Below the pieces are notes generated by a model that did not search any database, had not been told where the DNA came from, and was given only the letters and a program-made list of their open reading frames with translations. The position numbers and the translations under genes are program-made. From assembly GCA_003260075.1 (NCBI GenBank), contig QLIY01000673.1, positions 27,437 to 91,436 on the forward strand: 64,000 nt of DNA. The letters are read 5' to 3'. This stretch comes from Phallusia mammillata. Its lineage: Eukaryota > Chordata > Ascidiacea > Phlebobranchia > Ascidiidae. How positions within the stretch are numbered: position 1 is the stretch's first letter; the number at the start of each line of letters is the position of its first letter. Positions 1-9,682 of this stretch are shown in pieces.

Positions 1-118
1 AAAGTAGATTTGTTGCATTTCTGTAATATTGTTTTTTTATAGCTGTTTGGTTTTTACTGTGGATCACAAAAGTTCAATTTTTATCTACTGTCAAAGAAAG
101 TTGGGCTAATTTTTTTTA

Positions 119-119
<1 letters not shown>

Positions 120-189
<70 letters not shown>
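120..189. other. C run, 70 bases, probable masked gap
   Basis: Pure C with abrupt borders. No repeated flank seen. Confidence 0.8.
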
Positions 190-321
190 TGCTGTAAGTT
201 TTGCATGAACTTCTATTTCCTATTTATTGTCAATTTTTTTTAAATCACAGAATATTAGTGCTGAATGATGCAATATTACAAAGTATTTGATTCGAAAATG
301 CTTGTTTAATGCAGTGTTGTA

Positions 322-531
322 GGTAGAACTACTAACACTGGAATTTGGCTTGCACCCGGTTTGGTAGGTGGCGCAACGGAGAATGGGCGTTTATGGTGCT
401 CACTCAGCAATCATCCTTACCATAAACCCAGATTGCTAAGTGAGCACCATAAACGCCTATGCTCCGTTGCGCCACCTACCAGAAATTCCCAGACTGGGCG
501 CAAGCCGAAGTCCAGTGTTAGTAGCTCTACC
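322..531. mobile_element. Foldback/MULE-like element with long inverted arms
   Basis: Ends GGTAGAACTACTAAC and GTTAGTAGCTCTACC are inverted. Inside, the arms continue: GGTAGGTGGCGCAACGGA matches TCCGTTGCGCCACCTACC, and TTTATGGTGCTCACT matches AGTGAGCACCATAAA. The whole 210 bp folds into a hairpin. A second family member lies at 19569-19741. Flanking 9-base sites are only weakly alike here. Confidence 0.7.
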
Positions 532-1639
532 CAGTTGGTTGAAAACCAGGGTTGCCAGGTTAAACAGTTGAAAAACGACCAAGTTAAGGGCCAAGACAAT
601 TAAAATCCGACCAACTTTCATTTTATGCTAAAACCGAATGTTTACCGCCCCCTACCGGTCACATAATCCCAAAGAACCAGACAGATTGCTCAGTTACTTT
701 TTCTGCTTATATGTCGCCATAAAAAATTAAACACGGTGTCAGTTGCTGCAAAGCTATTGCAGCAAATCCCATCTTTATGTAAATTTGAACGAAAACGAAC
801 TCAGGCACATGTAAAATCTTGGCAACATACCACTTATACATAGTGTGTTTAGATTTTAAAAAAAATTGACCCGTCTCTCAATTCAAGTTTGTTTACAGTC
901 AAACCTGCGAAATGAAACTAAATGTTGTACTTTAAACGCCACAAGGTTTAAACCTACGTACGATATGATAAAGAATGCCTGTATAAGGGACCATGAAGTA
1001 TTTTTGTGGCCTTACGTTTTTCCACAGTAATCGTCAACCAATTTCAGATCTTTTTGCTGTAACATTTGTGTCATGCCACATTTTCCACACCAATTCAACA
1101 GTTCCGCTCATAAGTGTTCCAAACATAAACCGACCATTGTTTAACTTTGATTCATCCTGCAGGTCCTGTGCCCGGATTTGTGCACGCGGGATAACAACTA
1201 ACACGTGCGCTTTCCAGGGTCTATTTTCTTGATAATCCCCGCCTCTGGTTCTAACTTGTTTTGCTACAACGGATTTCGTGCTAGTGACAAATATAACGGC
1301 CCTAATAGACGTAAAACACGACATGCTTTCAACAATTCGGCAAATGTTCACGCCATCATCAGTGATATGAGGCTACATCACTCACATCATTTACTTGAGT
1401 CACTTTAAAGAATGATAAAAAAAAAGCTCCGCAAAGGTACGTAAAGTTTACAGTTCACGTTTTACCCGACTCAAACGAATTTACACGAGTGTGGCTAATG
1501 AAGCCTCCTATCACTGATGATTGCATGAGTATTTGCCGAAACCCCATATAGGCTAGCATGTGGTGTTTCATAACTTCCTGCGCATGCCTGTTCATTCCCA
1601 AACAGGTGTTGTTAAAACCTTACAGGGTATGTTTTAACG
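532..1639. other. Non-coding stretch
   Basis: I see no supported gene. A 105-codon open frame on the minus strand (1034-1351) has no recognisable domain and no matched splice partners. Confidence 0.5.
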
Positions 1640-1972
1640 CAGTGGTTCCCAACCTTTCGTGGACCATGGCCTCCTTAAAGTAACTTTTTGGCCTGGTGGC
1701 CCCCTTTAAGTTACCATGTAAGACCTGTGGCCCCCTTAAAATGTAGATAGCAATCTCGCGTTGTATTGCGGTATTAATTTTGGCTTTAAACAGGTCTAAT
1801 AGAGTAAATGAGCGTGATAAACCTCACTATAAACAAATAGTATGTGGAATAGTCGATTAAATTCGGGAATAAAGTTAAAGTGAAAATGACTTTTAGTGGG
1901 TGTTTCTTGTGAATCTACGCCCGTGGGCCCCCGGAACACAGCTCGGCCATGGGCCCTGATTGGGAACCACTG
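1640..1972. mobile_element. hAT MITE, CAGTGGTTCCCAACC family
   Basis: Inverted ends CAGTGGTTCCCAACC and ATTGGGAACCACTG are flanked by an exact 8-bp target duplication, TTTTAACG, the hAT signature. No transposase. Related to the element at 34993, which lies in the opposite orientation. Confidence 0.85.
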
Positions 1973-1980
1973 TTTTAACG

Positions 1981-2806
1981 CTTGAGACCAAATTTCATAA
2001 TGTAGGTTTAACATAATTATTGCGCTTTTTTAAAATCTGATACCAAGGGAGTTATCATATGTTCACAGCATCTATTGCTTGTGATGACATTTTGAAAATC
2101 AATGCATTTTAGATAAACGGTTGTTTGGTTATCATTTGACACATAGGCTACAAAAAGACGAACAGAACAGCACTTTGGGCAGTTGTTTAAACCTTAATCG
2201 CATGGATTCGATACATTTTGGAAAATACTAAGCTGTGCAAATGTTTGTCAGAAGGTTTTTTATCACTCCTTGTTAAAATCCTTTAGTTTTTATTTGCGTC
2301 AACTTGAGACAACAAAAGATCAAGCTGTGTGTATATTTGCACCAAATAGCGACGGATCTAAAACAAAGGCGTTTAGGTCCAGACGGATTTGGCACTTCAA
2401 TCTACTTTTTTCTGTCGTCCTTGCGCCTTTAAAAGGTTGGCTGTTTGAAAGCAAACTTCACTTCTTAGTATTAGGGAAGCAATTGGCTCAAATAAGGCAA
2501 GGAGTAATAGCAAAGCAATCAGCGTGCTTTAAATTCACAGTGGCTATTAAAATGTTGACGTTTATTGCGCCTAATTGGTTCTTGACATCCGTTAGAATGA
2601 AATAAGGCGAGCTCGTGGAACCAAATTTGCCTAGTTATGTATATCAAGCTGTTTATTTGACCGTTAGCACAGGTCTACAATTTTGTATGGTGGTTGGTAA
2701 AACTGTACAAGAGCGTATTTAGTGTAAACATTTGTATTTCGAAAACTTAACGTTTATAGTATTAATAAATGTTATCCGCGTTATTAAAATATGTATAGAA
2801 GCCGGT
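1981..2806. other. Non-coding stretch upstream of the Myb/SANT-like gene
   Basis: AT-rich. A 111-codon open frame (2270-2605, +) lacks domain signs. Promoter signals are not evident. Confidence 0.5.
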
Positions 2807-2909
2807 GACATTGATAAAAAAATTCATTTGCCGACAAAGCTGATGTAAATTCTGCGTAGTTTTAGTAAAATGTATTCATGTTTTTTTTATTAGGTAATTT
2901 TAGTTGGCA

Positions 2910-2921
2910 CCCCCCCCCCCC
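2910..2921. other. 10-base gap shown as C, flanked by duplicate sequence
   Basis: 2807-2910 and 2922-3046 are diverged copies (GACATTGATAAAAAAATTCA to GGCAC), with small differences of allelic kind. Confidence 0.85.
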
Positions 2922-3047
2922 GACATTGATAAAAAAATTCATTTGCCGACAAAGCTGATGTAAATTCTGTTTTAGTAAAAGTTAAAAAAATTCAGTTTTA
3001 GTAAAATGTATTCATGTTTTTTTAATTAGGTAATTGTAGTCGGCACT

Positions 3048-4788
3048 ATGAGTGACATCGAATTAAGTGAGAACCGTGTAGCCAAAAGACAAAGAAATTA
3101 TAACCTTTCTTCCAAGCGAAGTCCCAATTGGAGTGCAGAAGGTAAAAATGTATATCATAATAGAGTGTTATAATCGGTTTAATTATTTCATTATTATTTT
3201 TCACAGAGGTACAGCTGCTTTGTGAATTCGTTCGCGAACACAAAACGCGACTCTTCTCGAAAAGTGAGAAAGGTTCGCAAGCTCACAAGAAGCGTTTGTG
3301 GGAAAAAGCGGCAAGGCTGATCAATGGAGTGGGAAATGTAGGGCGAGATTGGAACCAGGTTCGGAAGAAATGGAAAGACTTGTCGTACTATGCAAGAAAT
3401 ATACATAAAGGCAAGTTTGTATCAAAAAAACGCTTGCGATTTATAAACTGTTTGTTTTTTGGTTTGTTATGGTGCACATAAACTGGTGTGTGGCCACAGC
3501 GTGTACGCGTAATTTTGCTCACAGTGGTCCTCAGTAGTGATGCACCGAACCCGCCTAAAAAGGTTCTGGCCGAAACCGAATATTCGGCCACGAGGCCGAA
3601 TAATTTCGGCCGAACAGGCCGAACCTAAAACCGCATTTCTTATGGGTGTTTTTAACTGAACCGTGTGTTGTTGATGCAAGTGAACTCAATTATGAAAAGC
3701 CAAAACTACTTTTACAATGCGAATACTTCACAAAACTTGTAATATTTCGCAGACAATGTAGCAAGTATTTTATAGATATGTATCGGACTTTGGACTTACA
3801 GATACAACAAATAGTTAATTTATGATGTTTCGTATTGGCGAAAATGAAAGTTTGGGTATTAATTCCATGCAATCAAAAAGTTCGGTTTCGGCCGAATTTT
3901 CAAAAAACTTCGGGCCGAAACCGAAACATCGAAAAACAGCTTATTCGGCCGAAATGTTTCGGCCAACCGAAACTTCGGTGCATCACTAGTCCTCAGCGTA
4001 CTCAAGGAGCTTGTGTGTATGTCCAGACATATGAAAATCTATGCTGCGCATTAACTGATGTGTGGCCTTAGCGTACACATCTGTTGCTCACAGTGGTCCT
4101 CAGCCTACTCAGGAAGCTTGTGTGTATGCCTTGACACATTGCTAAACGCATAAAGTTTAGAGAAAACATGGCCAAGACTTTCAAATCTAAGCAGAGCTTT
4201 TGATTGGTTTTGATTGGTCTTTACTATTTTATTCCTTATTCTTTAGACTCCGGCGAATCACCTTCCAATGACACTGCATACTCGTCCACGTCATCAGATG
4301 TGTCGTCATCAGCCGGAGTGACGTCATCGGGTGATTCGCAGCCGCAAGTTTGTATCAAGGTTGAATCTGACTCCACGTGGAGCAACGAGGATCTGCTCAC
4401 ACCGATTGAGGTGCCGGGCATAGAAATCACAGAAAACGTTGCCGAAAAATCGACGGCCGACATTCGTATCGACGAAGTAACCAGCCAATCAGATTGTTGC
4501 AGTGTTCACGTGACAAAAGAGGTCGTTCCCGCCAATAAAGCGACCCGGAAGATGTCTGCTTACGAAGTCACGCGTTTAGAAATCGAAAAGGAACGGCTTC
4601 AAGTAGAGAAAAGCGCTCTAGAATGCCTTAAAGACATTTCCTACGGTTTGCGACGCGTAAATGTCAATATTTCGCGACTGAAGCGTCGCAGGAGATCGGG
4701 TTCTTACGGGTGTAGGTCGAAGAGGCGCCGTGCAGCACCGATTCATCGGGAAGAAACTGAAACCGAATCTTCCGAATACGAACTTTAG
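3048..4788 (+). CDS. Myb/SANT-like DNA-binding domain protein, 3 exons
   Basis: Likely nuclear DNA-binding regulator of about 279 residues. Exons 3048-3141, 3207-3410 and 4247-4788 join in frame (phase 1 at both junctions). Residues about 27-100 look like a Myb/SANT-like domain (Myb_DNA-bind_5 type): NWSAEEVQLLCEFV, then a helix with LWEKAARLIN, then VRKKWKDLSYYARN, giving the spaced tryptophans of the family. A Ser/Thr/Asp-rich linker follows, holding IKVE, a SUMOylation-type motif. A charged coiled coil (EVTRLEIEKERLQVEK) comes next, then a basic cluster (KRRRRSGS...KRRRAA) that should act as a bipartite nuclear signal. Intron 2 appears to use a GC donor (AAAG|GCAAGT) and contains a hAT MITE and a tandem repeat. 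The start is the first ATG after a possible acceptor, TTGTAG. An AATAAA lies at 4816. Domain assignment is confident; targets are unknown. Confidence 0.85.
3470..4140 (+). repeat. Tandem repeat, about 120-bp unit, split by a hAT MITE
   Basis: Blocks such as AACTGGTGTGTGGCCACAGCG, GCTCACAGTGGTCCTCAG and GAGCTTGTGTGTATGTCCAGA recur at 3470-3534 and 3989-4140. The hAT element at 3535 inserted into GTCCTCAG of one unit. The same unit occurs at 9925-10195. Confidence 0.7.
3535..3988. mobile_element. hAT MITE, TAGTGATGCACCGAA family
   Basis: Inverted ends TAGTGATGCACCGAA and TTCGGTGCATCACTA, with 8-bp duplication GTCCTCAG on both sides. The interior is rich in internal repeats of TTCGGCCGAA. It sits in intron 2 of the Myb/SANT-like gene, inside a tandem-repeat unit. 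Confidence 0.88.
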
Positions 4789-4815
4789 CGCTAGGCAATT
4801 TGTTTCACTGTCTCG

Positions 4816-4821
4816 AATAAA
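4816..4821 (+). terminator. Polyadenylation signal of Myb/SANT-like gene
   Basis: AATAAA begins 28 bases after the stop codon of the Myb/SANT-like gene. This is a plausible short 3' UTR end. Confidence 0.5.
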
Positions 4822-5079
4822 CGAACATGCCTTGACATAAGATGTGTGTGGTCATTGTCTGCAAAAGCGAGGCTTCAAAAAGCATATTCTCAAACTGTTG
4901 TGTAGTTTGCTTAATGTCCTAAAAGTCTTTTTGTCACAAACTGTTTACACTACACGGCTTTGAAATGGGATTTTTAACCAACATCAAAACTTAACAGTCT
5001 CATATACTCAACCGACATTTTACAACGAGTTAAAAGCGTTTTACCTATAAACGTAATGAAGTATTATAAGTGCGGCCTC

Positions 5080-5351
5080 TCATATAGATTTACTAAACAC
5101 CGAGGCGCTTGCTGTCAGGTAGAAAAGCCCAGCCAAAACGAATAAAATCACGGGAACCACACAAGGACTCACAATTTTTTGTTGGGCTTTAACTCCCGCC
5201 AATGAAAGCATTTCGGCGAATGGCAGCGAAAAGCAATTTCCGCTGCAATCGAATCGGTTTAAGCTTACATTTCCACGCTCTGTTTCCCACAAACTGCGGA
5301 ATTGTTTCCCAACCTCGACAACAATGGCTTTGTTGCAGGGCCGTATGTCAA
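5080..5351 (-). CDS. Possible last exon of a C-terminally membrane-anchored protein (partial)
   Basis: An open frame of 90 residues ends in TGA at 5080 and can begin after a minus-strand acceptor (GAATGCAG) at 5352, phase 1. It contains a polar stretch with two nearby cysteines (FDCSGNCFSLPFAEML), then a strong hydrophobic segment (VVPVILFVLAGLFYLTASA) and a six-residue tail. This fits a type I membrane protein or a GPI-signal C-terminus. Base composition is richer in GC than the surroundings. No upstream exons were found with confidence and I do not recognise the family. It is convergent with the Myb/SANT-like gene. It could still be a chance ORF. Confidence 0.35.
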
Positions 5352-6148
5352 CTGCATTCGCCCGGCTTAGCAAATACTCCTGTTGTACTGTTTCATATAT
5401 GTCAAACCCCTTTGTAGCTCATTAATCACGTTTATGCTAATCTTGTTGCTACTGTTTCGGCAAGAAATTTGTCGCAATTCGTATTTTAAGTTGACAAGAT
5501 GCCAAAAGATATTACCAATGCTTAAAAATGGTGTTCCATTAATTTCTTGGTATCATCGGGTAAAAACACCTACCATTTTACGGGAAGTTTGTCAAATATG
5601 CGGGTGAATTGTACAAAATAAGTGTTGCAATTCGATCTACACATTGAGTGCTTTTTCACATGTCTGCAACAGCAATCAGCTATTAATGCACACCTTGGCA
5701 CCTTTTCGTTTGGCATTTCAGAATATGCCTACTGCTCCCCTTACCAGTTAGAGCAGATCTAATAAAATTAAAGGATATTTTTGTCTTTCACTGACTCAGA
5801 TATGATACAACTTGCAGTAGGGGCCAGTGAATACAAGCGCAACTGTCGTTTTCAATTTTGATTTGTTTGAAAACACGTATTAGATTATGAATCATAAAAC
5901 AGTCAGCCAATTAGTAGCCTGGTAATTACCTTTAAGTGCGAGTTTGTAAAAAAACAAAGAGTTCTTTGATTTTGTGCCTGTTTTTCACCCAGCAAAATAA
6001 CACTGCTACTGGCCTTGTAAATTGAGCACGCTTTCCCGCGTTTTCGGATGATTTTCGTTTTGATTGCGTTTTTGCAAAATAATTGGTTCATGTACGTTTT
6101 TTATTTTATTTTATTGTTAATTGCAGCTTGTCCGAATGATTTTTAAAG

Positions 6149-7072
6149 ATGTCTTTAATGCCATTTAACAAGACGTACGAAACTAGATATGTGGAATACA
6201 AGACAAATGTGCACAAGTTTAAAATACACATCAGTGAAAGGTTTGTTACGTTTTTCCAAATTTTTAGATTACTGAGTATATTAAACGCAAGTGTGATGAG
6301 TAATTTAACATCTTTGTTTAATGGTGTTCCGCCAAAATAAATTTTAGGTGCATATAGTGTAATTAAAAAAAACGTTGTCTTTGGTGAAACTCTTTCAAAT
6401 TGACAAAATTGTGTTTGATTGTTTCAGAATAAACCTTAAAAACCATGAAAAGTACCAGAATGACATTGAGGTTGGTCAGTCATTGTATTTGTTGTAGAGG
6501 CTAATATATAGTATAGCTTAGTTGCCTTGAATTGTTTTTCCTTTTGTCTTATGGCACACAATATTCTTTTTTACTTACTGAAGTTTGTTAGCAATTTGTG
6601 CTTTTTCAGAAGTAACGTAACACAATAGCAAGTCAATGCACTATTTGTGATGCTGCTGTTTTACTGCTAACATGTGTATTTTTTTATTTCTGTGCAAAAA
6701 CCTTCTTGTCTTGAAACGGGTGATTTAAAAGAAAGTGATTATTCTTCTGCTCAATGGTGTACCAGAATCAGTAAATATCATTCATGGTGAAAATGTTCAC
6801 ATTCGATTTGGTAAGTAAAACTTTACTTAGTAACATTATACAGAAATATAAATGGTAGCCTGTTAAACCAGTTTGCAGAACATGACAGTTCCCGACGAGA
6901 TCTCGTGCGTGCAGGGCCTACTTGTCCCGCGTGCGAGGTGCACAGCCCGTAAGTTCACGTACAAGACCATATTTCAGCAGGCGCAATGCAAGTAAAAAAG
7001 GCCAAGATAGGCCAGTTAAACACCTGTGGAGCAAAATGTTCATGTGCAAACCCCAAAAAATGGCGTGCAAAA

Positions 7073-7112
<40 letters not shown>

Positions 7113-9585
7113 ACAAAAAAATCGTGCGTGCACCTGCCACATTCTGCAGTCTGGCTGTTAACCAACAATTCTGGTAGCATTATATACTAAACAATGTATT
7201 TCGACATGCAAGGTTTTTGTGAGTTTTGTTGTTAAATAAGTATGTACTTTACACAGTTGCATGTTTTGTCTCAGGTAAAATACTGAAAAAACTGGACTTT
7301 TCGTACCACGATTAATAATTGCACATGCAATAAACTGTTTCATGCGCTACCTCAACTTTTGCAGATGTTCGCCAATGGGTGTATAGAACCACAATAAAAA
7401 TAAATGGATGCTTTCTGAATTCCTCAAAACATTCATTTAGGTTATTTGTTGGCCTAAATGATAACAGCGAGGTAATAAGTTTGTATCTTTCTTTATTTTT
7501 TTGGTATGTTGTTTTTTGTTTTACTTTTAACTCTTTACATTTAATGAGGAAAAACACTTATATATCGTTTAATCAAGATTTTTTTCAGGCCATTGATTGC
7601 AATGAAAGTTTTTTAAATGAATCTGTTACGATTAGTCCAACTTCAGAAATTCAAGGTGAAGAAAAGTTACCACTTAGCATTTTTCTTTGTGTCGATAAGT
7701 TTGATCTATTTTGTAGATGTGAACGTTGAAACTGTGACACCTATTATTCCATCATTGAATATTTCAAAATGTGTTGTTGAAGACCCTCAATGCAGGTAAT
7801 GTAAGAGTTTTAGTTTTTTGTTTTGAATCTGATTAAAAAAACTAGTTTGTTTTAAAATATGTCTGTTATTTATTTATACAATTAATCATTCCTGCTTGTT
7901 TTGTGAGTCAAAGTTTTCTTTGTTATTAAGGTCTGCATTTGTTTCAATTTTATTCTGTGTGCAAAAAAAGTCTGAATTATGTTACTCACTTTTTACTGAA
8001 ATCTATTTTGTTTGTCAAAGGAACAAGAAAAGAGAGGTCAGTTGTGGAACTTGCAATTATATTGATGATTAGCACCAAAAATGAATGGAAATACTTTTGG
8101 ACGAAACATATATTCAATCTTTTCAGCAGCTGATTTGCCAATATTTCTTCTGATATTAATTTTATTTGTTTGTGAGTTTTGTCTGTTTTAGGTTTCAACA
8201 CAAACAGATGAAGTTTCTCTCGTCTGTGAAAGGTGCAAAAATAAAAACAAATTCTCTATCAAAAAGAAACAAGATATTTGTAATAACTTTGAACCAACAA
8301 ATCATCAACCGATAATTGGATCTTCAGGTGAAGTTTTAATGAAGTATAAAGTGAAGTTTTTGGGGGCATTAAACTGTTAAGGCCATGTTACTGTTTGTCT
8401 GTTGGTTTAGTTTAGTGATGGGATTCAGCCAGTTCGCACTGGTTCTATAGAATCCCCCCCCCCCCCATGTTACTGTTTGTCTGTTGGTTTAGTTTAGTGA
8501 TGGGATTCAGCCTGTTCGCACTGGTTCTATAGAATCGTACCATGAAATTTTATGAGATCAGTGAACCGGTTAGCATTACTGGTTACTGTCAATGGGCTTT
8601 TTGTAACAAAACTGGCTGAAAAATATGACTTTTTTGATAAAACCGACTGACAAAAAATTTGAATCCCACCACTGGTTTAGTTAATGATTATTGCAAGGCC
8701 GATTCAACAGCACCAGTACACTGCCTTGCATGGGAAGGGCTGTGTAGTTTTGGTGCAGTTGCTTGATTACGTCACAGATTGGAAGACATTTATGAATGCC
8801 AAGCCTTTTCCAAACAATGGAACGCATAATGTTTCTTTTAAAAGCAATCTTACTCGTGCTTTACTTCCACAAAATAGCATAGTTTGTTGAACTAATATTT
8901 GTTGTTTCTTTAAAAAAGCAGCAGTTACACAGTAGAGTTGTTAAGTTTTATTTTTTAGCTTCTTAATATCAAGTTTTTGTATTGATTGTTGTGTAATTAA
9001 TAATGATAATAGCTGGGAAGCTGCATCATTTTGCCAATTATATCATTCTTTTTATGCAGGTAGATACTGTTTTTCAACCCCTGTGAAGCCAAGGAGTGCA
9101 GCAGAAGAGTTTTTGCCACTTCCAGACCACTCAATTAATGTTACTCCAAAAAGTGTGTTATCATCCAAGGACAATAAAATTGAGTCTGGTAAAGGTATTT
9201 TTAAATTGATGTTTATGTGCCAAAACTACTATGATATATTTATCTTTAGCAGGGTTGGAAAATCTACAAGCTGAAAACATGGAAACCATAATGACCAATA
9301 GTTCATGCATTTTGCAATAAAAACTTCGATTTCCAAACCCTTTTTATCCTTCATTTTATTTCATATTCATCTAGTAGTTGTGGAGAACTACTGCAATTTG
9401 TTTGTTTCATTCTGACTTATTTCAATGTTTCTTTTCTACGTTATGAGTCTTTTCACTTCATGTTGCATTGCAAGCGCTTGACTGATTGCTGTGTAAATAT
9501 TATTTCATTTCTAAGATTGCTTGCACATTGGAATCAGGCCTTCCAAATGCACCAGTACTTCCAAAAGCAAATATTGTTTCTAAAG
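6149..9585 (+). CDS. REC114-like meiotic recombination protein, 10 exons, 3' end unresolved
   Basis: Ten exons join in one frame: 6149-6240, 6428-6470, 6732-6810, 7365-7471, 7589-7655, 7717-7795, 8021-8036 (16 nt), 8192-8327, 9060-9194 and 9538-9585. Every phase agrees across GT-AG borders, which is hard to get by chance. Residues about 45-110 read as beta strands: VIILLLNGV, then NIIHGENVHIRF, then QWVYRTTIKINGCFL, then HSFRLFVG. The order and spacing resemble the N-terminal PH-like domain of REC114, the partner of MEI4 in meiotic double-strand-break formation, from memory of the mammalian protein. The rest is low-complexity and Ser/Pro/Lys-rich, as in the REC114 linker. The C-terminal helix that binds MEI4 was not found, so more exons may lie beyond 9585. 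Reading on without splicing gives a stop at 9684-9686. A gap (C run) lies in intron 3. The gene structure is better supported than the family name. Confidence 0.55.
7075..7108. other. C run, 34 bases, probable masked gap
   Basis: Abrupt C run in an intron of the REC114-like gene. No repeated flank seen. Confidence 0.75.
8413..8674. mobile_element. hAT MITE, CAGTGGTGGGATTCAG family, with gap duplication inside
   Basis: Starts TAGTGATGGGATTCAGCC and ends GAATCCCACCACTG, flanked by GTTTAGTT on both sides. A 10-C gap and a 72-bp repeated flank fall inside, so the true element is about 180 bp. Confidence 0.75.
8454..8466. other. 10-base gap shown as C, flanked by duplicate sequence
   Basis: 8383-8454 and 8465-8536 (72 bp each) are almost identical. 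Removing one flanking C on the left and two on the right leaves exactly 10. Confidence 0.9.
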
Positions 9586-9682
9586 GTAAGTACCAAGATT
9601 TAATTAATTATAACAGCAACAAATCACAACACAACCAACACAGAATTAAACAACACCATCGACACGCGCCCCAACGTGACTG

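Noticed and set aside
2807..3046. Duplicated flanks around short C runs as a novel transposon with direct repeats
   Set aside because: The repeated part differs at every site, the spacer is always 10 after trimming, and copies differ like alleles. An assembly cause explains all cases.
5253..5278. 26-nt intron within the 5080-5351 candidate exon (GTAAGC to TTGCAG)
   Set aside because: It is too short for a spliceosomal intron, and the frame is open without it.
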